A DNA stretch of 64,000 bases, from positions 1 through 64,000 of the forward strand of contig DASTBA010000084.1 of assembly GCA_035712285.1 (NCBI GenBank), read 5' to 3'. The position numbers and the translations under genes are program-made. Under the pieces are notes generated by a model. That model did no database searches. It had not been told where the DNA came from and was given only the letters and a program-made list of their open reading frames with translations. The DNA comes from CAMLHP01 sp035712285. GTDB lineage: Bacteria > Gemmatimonadota > Gemmatimonadetes > Gemmatimonadales > GWC2-71-9. Below, piece by piece: positions 61,232 to 64,000 of the stretch (positions within the stretch are counted from its first letter, which is position 1; the number at the start of each line of letters is the position of its first letter).

Positions 61232-62310
61232 GGGGCGTCCGGATCGGCAAAGAGGTGCAAGCCACCACCGCCCCGTCGGGATGGCAGGATGCCCACGGCA
61301 TCACCGGCCTGGGCTGCGTGCGGAGAACCGGCAACTTCCACCTCGTGCCCTCCCGGCACGGCAACGATGTAGACCGCGCCCGAGCCGGTGAAGCGCCGCC
61401 GGATTACTTCGCCGGGGATTGCGCCGGGACCAGGCCGCGAGAGATACAGTGCCTCCGGGCGGGCAAAGAGCCAGGCCGCACCGGACGCCGACGGAGCGCG
61501 GGCGCCGGGGATATCCCATCGCACGCCGTTCACGTCCACCAGCGCGCCATGATCCGACCGGCTCACGATGGTCACCGGAAGCGCGCTGGAACGGCCGATG
61601 AACCGCGCCACGAACGGCACCGCCGGCCGGCTGTAGAGCTCTTCACCGGGCCCTTCCTGCTCCAGCCGCCCGCGGCGCAAGAGGGCGATGCGGTCACCCA
61701 GGTCGAAGGCCTCGTCCTGCTCGTGGGTGACGAACACCGCGGTGATGCCGAGGCGATGGATGAGCTCGCGCAGCTCGCCACGGGTGCGCTCGCGGAGTGC
61801 GGGGTCGAGATTGGAGAGCGGTTCATCCAGCAGCAGCACCCGGGGCTCCGGCGCCAGCGCGCGCGCCAGGGCCACGCGCTGCTGCTGGCCGCCGGAGAGC
61901 TGGCTGATGCGGCGCGCCTCGTAGCCCGCCAGGTCCACCATCTCCAGCGCCTGGGCCACGCGCCGCGTCAGCGCGTCGCCCCGCACGCCGGCGGATTCCA
62001 GTCCATAGGCGACATTCGCCGCCACGTCGAGGTGCGGAAAGAGCGCATAATGCTGGAACACCATCCCGAACCGCCGCTGCGCCGGTGGCAGATGCGTCAC
62101 ATCGGCGCCGCCGACCCGCACCGCCCCGGCATCCGGCTGCTCGAAACCCGCGATCAGCCGCAGCAGCGTGGTCTTGCCGCTGCCGCTGGGCCCGAGCAGC
62201 GCCAGGATGCCGCCGGCCGGCACGGTGAGTGACACATCCGCCACCGCCTGTACCTCGCCGAAACGCTTGGCAAGCTGGTCAAGAACCAATTCCGCGCCGG
62301 TCTCGCTCAT
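61228..62310 (-). CDS. ABC transporter ATP-binding protein (Fe3+/spermidine/sulfate-type)
   Basis: The 360-aa ATPase has Walker A LLGPSGSGKTTLL, the Q loop MVFQHYALFPHLDV, signature QLSGGQQQRVALARAL, Walker B VLLLDEPLSNLD and the H-loop VFVTHEQDEAFDLG. A C-terminal TOBE-like domain (about 240-360) follows, as in FbpC and PotA. ATG 62310 overlaps the binding-protein stop as ATGA. Confidence 0.93.
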   Translation of the reverse strand: MSETGAELVLDQLAKRFGEVQAVADVSLTVPAGGILALLGPSGSGKTTLLRLIAGFEQPDAGAVRVGGADVTHLPPAQRRFGMVFQHYALFPHLDVAANVAYGLESAGVRGDALTRRVAQALEMVDLAGYEARRISQLSGGQQQRVALARALAPEPRVLLLDEPLSNLDPALRERTRGELRELIHRLGITAVFVTHEQDEAFDLGDRIALLRRGRLEQEGPGEELYSRPAVPFVARFIGRSSALPVTIVSRSDHGALVDVNGVRWDIPGARAPSASGAAWLFARPEALYLSRPGPGAIPGEVIRRRFTGSGAVYIVAVPGGHEVEVAGSPHAAQAGDAVGILPSRRGGGGLHLFADPDAP

Positions 62311-63338
62311 GGGTGCTCGGCTCGCCGGCCGGTGTTCCGCACATGCTGGTCCCAGTAGGACATCCACGCGCTGCCCTCGCGCGTGAGCAGCGGCCAGTCC
62401 ATCGGTGCCACGACCATCTTGCGTTCCACCTCCGTGACCCAGGCGGGGACCTGGGCGGGATCGAGATCGGCGCGGGCCGGAAGGCGGAAGACCTTGGCGG
62501 CTGTCAGCGCCACCGCCTCCTTGCCGCCGACGTAGTCGATGAACACGCGGGCCGAATCGGCATGGCGGGCGCCGCGCACCAGACCGATGGCATCGTCGAT
62601 CACCACCGTCCCGCTCCGCGGGAAGACGTAGCCGAAGGGCATGCCCTTGCCTTCGCTGATCAGGATGTCGGGAAGATCCCAGAGCGTCACGAGCCCTTCC
62701 CGCCGCATCAGCTTCTCGTCGAGAATGGCGGGATTCAGGGTGTAGGCGGCGGTCTGCGCGTCGAGCCGCCGGAGCCAGCGCATGCCGGCCGCGGTGTCCC
62801 CGGTCTGGTGCAGGCTCCGCTCGATGATGAGGCCCCAGATGGCCCGCATCGTTCCGCTCGCCATGGGATCGCGAATGAGCACCTTGCCCCGCCATTTCGG
62901 TTCCAGCACCTCGTCCCAGTCCTGCGGGGCGGAGTCGGGAGGCACCGCATCGCGGTTGAAGGCGATGATGGCGGGAGTCCGATACACCGGGAAATAGAGA
63001 TTCTGGGGCTGTACCCCGTTGGGGCCCACGGCATCGGCCCAGGAGGGGCGGTACGGCTGCAGGAGCGAATCGAGAATGCCGCGGTCGAAGATCGAGGTGG
63101 GGCCGCCGAACCAGACGTCCGCCTGCGGGTTCACCCGCTCGAAGCGCAGGCGATCCAGAATTTCCTGGCTTCCCATGTCCAGCCAGCGCACGTCGATGCC
63201 GGGATGCAGCCGCTCGAATGCCTTCTCGAGCAGCACCAGCTGATCCCGCCCATGGGGTGAATACACCACCACCGGCGTCCGGCCGTCACCACAGGCGGCG
63301 CAGGTGACGGCCAGGACGCAGAGGAGCCCGCGGATCAC
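62307..63338 (-). CDS. ABC transporter substrate-binding lipoprotein, Fe3+-type (FutA/FbpA family)
   Basis: The 343-aa lipoprotein starts at GTG 63338 (GTGA overlap). Lipobox TCAAC leads to VVVYSPHGRDQLVLLEKAFE, the start typical of family 1 solute-binding proteins for ferric iron and related anions. Other segments are DVWFGGPTSIFDRG, YFPVYRTPAIIAFNRDAV, DPMASGTMRAIWG and FPRSGTVVIDDAIGLV. The paired tyrosines usual in ferric-binding FbpA are not clear, so 2-aminoethylphosphonate or another ligand is possible. Confidence 0.85.
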   Translation of the reverse strand: MIRGLLCVLAVTCAACGDGRTPVVVYSPHGRDQLVLLEKAFERLHPGIDVRWLDMGSQEILDRLRFERVNPQADVWFGGPTSIFDRGILDSLLQPYRPSWADAVGPNGVQPQNLYFPVYRTPAIIAFNRDAVPPDSAPQDWDEVLEPKWRGKVLIRDPMASGTMRAIWGLIIERSLHQTGDTAAGMRWLRRLDAQTAAYTLNPAILDEKLMRREGLVTLWDLPDILISEGKGMPFGYVFPRSGTVVIDDAIGLVRGARHADSARVFIDYVGGKEAVALTAAKVFRLPARADLDPAQVPAWVTEVERKMVVAPMDWPLLTREGSAWMSYWDQHVRNTGRRAEHP

Positions 63339-64000
63339 GGGACCGATGAACGCTTGAGCGCCAGCAGATTGGCAAAGAGCCGGAACGCCCCGGGAACGCC
63401 GGCAGGAAGCTCGCGGAAGAAGGCGAGGCCGGTGTACACGTACTGCCCGCGCCCGACCGGTGCCACTAGCAGCGAGCCATCCAGTTCCGGCTCGCCCGGA
63501 TCGCGCAGGCCGAGCAGCGGCCGGTAGCCTGGGTCCCAGGTGTGCGCGAAGTAGAGCCCCCGTTCCTGGATCCATCCGTTCCAGTCCGGTGCGGCGATGC
63601 GGTTCGGCGTGGTGAAGGCGGGAGCGTCCGGCTCCAGCAGGCGCACCGGCGAATGTTCGTCCGTCACCCGGTCGTGCGGCGAGGCGATCGTCAGCGGCAG
63701 GGCCGCGAAGTTCCCCCGCACGAACTGATACTGCTGGTACTGCACGATCATGAGGCCGCCGGCCCGCACATAGTCCAGCAGCCGCCGGTTCTGCTGCACC
63801 AGCGCGGAATCCACCTCGTACGCCCTCGGCCCGATGACGATGGCGTCGTAGCGGCTCAGGTCCCCGTTGGCGAGCTGATCCGGCGTCAGCAGTTCCACCG
63901 GCACGCCGGCGGCCGCCAGCGACTCGGGTACCCGGTCCGCCGCCCCCCGCACGTAGCCGATGCGCGCCACCTGCGGCAGCGCCAGCGGCGCGATGACCAC
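63335..64000 (-). CDS. C-terminal part of a PIG-L deacetylase-type protein (cut by the right edge)
   Basis: 221 codons are open to the window edge. The visible part is a ThuA/GATase-like domain: RIGYVRGAADRVPESLAAAG, SRYDAIVIGPRAYEVDSALV, LLDYVRAGGLMIVQYQQYQF, then HDRVTDEHSPVRLLEPDAP, NGWIQERGLYFAHTWDP and GRGQYVYTGLAFFRELPAGVPGA. In Gemmatimonadota and Bacteroidota this region forms the C terminus of large PIG-L/LmbE family deacetylases. The catalytic domain would lie beyond the edge. It overlaps the binding-protein gene as GTGA. Confidence 0.72.
   Translation of the reverse strand: MVIAPLALPQVARIGYVRGAADRVPESLAAAGVPVELLTPDQLANGDLSRYDAIVIGPRAYEVDSALVQQNRRLLDYVRAGGLMIVQYQQYQFVRGNFAALPLTIASPHDRVTDEHSPVRLLEPDAPAFTTPNRIAAPDWNGWIQERGLYFAHTWDPGYRPLLGLRDPGEPELDGSLLVAPVGRGQYVYTGLAFFRELPAGVPGAFRLFANLLALKRSSVP

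Overview
The window is GC-rich (roughly two thirds G+C), densely coded DNA with no insertion sequence, prophage or CRISPR array. Gene content points to the phylum Gemmatimonadota, probably Gemmatimonadales. The evidence is an alternative complex III (actABCDEF), a Bacteroidota-like serine palmitoyltransferase, a PEP-CTERM protein, several Ser/Thr kinases with extra domains, and promoters with an FCB-like extended -10 (TAnnTTTG). This placement is inferred from gene content; no rRNA lies in the window. Neighbouring genes are very often coupled by 4-nt ATGA/GTGA stop-start overlaps.

Layout. 1-2.4 kb: a truncated membrane protein, a PEP-CTERM protein, tRNA-Ala(UGC) and a copper nitrite reductase (nirK). 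2.5-9.8 kb (minus): a seven-gene tetrapyrrole cluster, hemB-L-Y-C-D-E-F, running from 5-aminolevulinate synthesis to protoporphyrin; hemA and hemH are not here. 10-14.2 kb (plus): a four-gene operon read as sphingolipid synthesis: serine palmitoyltransferase, a GNAT-type bacterial ceramide synthase, a CerR-like reductase, and a PAP2/Aur1-like membrane enzyme that could add the head group. 14.2-17.2 kb: a cupredoxin, a Cys-rich YkgJ-like protein, and an ECF sigma/anti-sigma pair. 17.2-24.8 kb (minus): the complete alternative complex III operon. It and the cupredoxin gene carry the same TGTGA-N6-TCACA palindrome, which suggests one regulator and perhaps one electron-transfer chain (quinol to ACIII to cupredoxin, possibly on to NirK).

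24.9-33 kb: trmJ, a PilT ATPase with a duplicated N-terminal module, a GNAT enzyme, a hydroxyisobutyrate-dehydrogenase-like enzyme, dinB, and a membrane Ser/Thr kinase followed by a free-standing copy of its own extracytoplasmic domain. 32.8-35.7 kb: tetR, an acyl-CoA dehydrogenase and queF. 35.8-43.8 kb: a YidB-like protein, a DUF3761 protein, an M28 peptidase, gltA, speA, a hypothetical protein and an M50/CBS protease. 43.9-48.4 kb: a hypothetical protein, a toxin-like BECR-domain membrane protein, a cytochrome c/Cu-monooxygenase/TPR fusion, a nuclease, and a TIGR01777 SRPBCC-SDR fusion. 48.4-52 kb: queC, queE, an HD-like protein and a UshA-like phosphoesterase. A structured intergenic element then precedes a GAF-GGDEF diguanylate cyclase. 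53.5-56.5 kb: a CGNR-like protein, a pseudokinase-kinase fusion, a cold-shock protein and infA. 56.6-64 kb (minus): an M3 peptidase, an MFS transporter, an iron-type ABC transporter, and a PIG-L deacetylase-type protein cut by the window edge.

The points most worth following up are the sphingolipid operon with an Aur1-like terminal gene, the palindrome shared by ACIII and the cupredoxin, the two genes that appear to start on non-canonical codons (CTG for the ceramide synthase, ATC for speA), the pseudokinase-kinase fusion, and the unassigned RNA-like structure upstream of the GGDEF gene.
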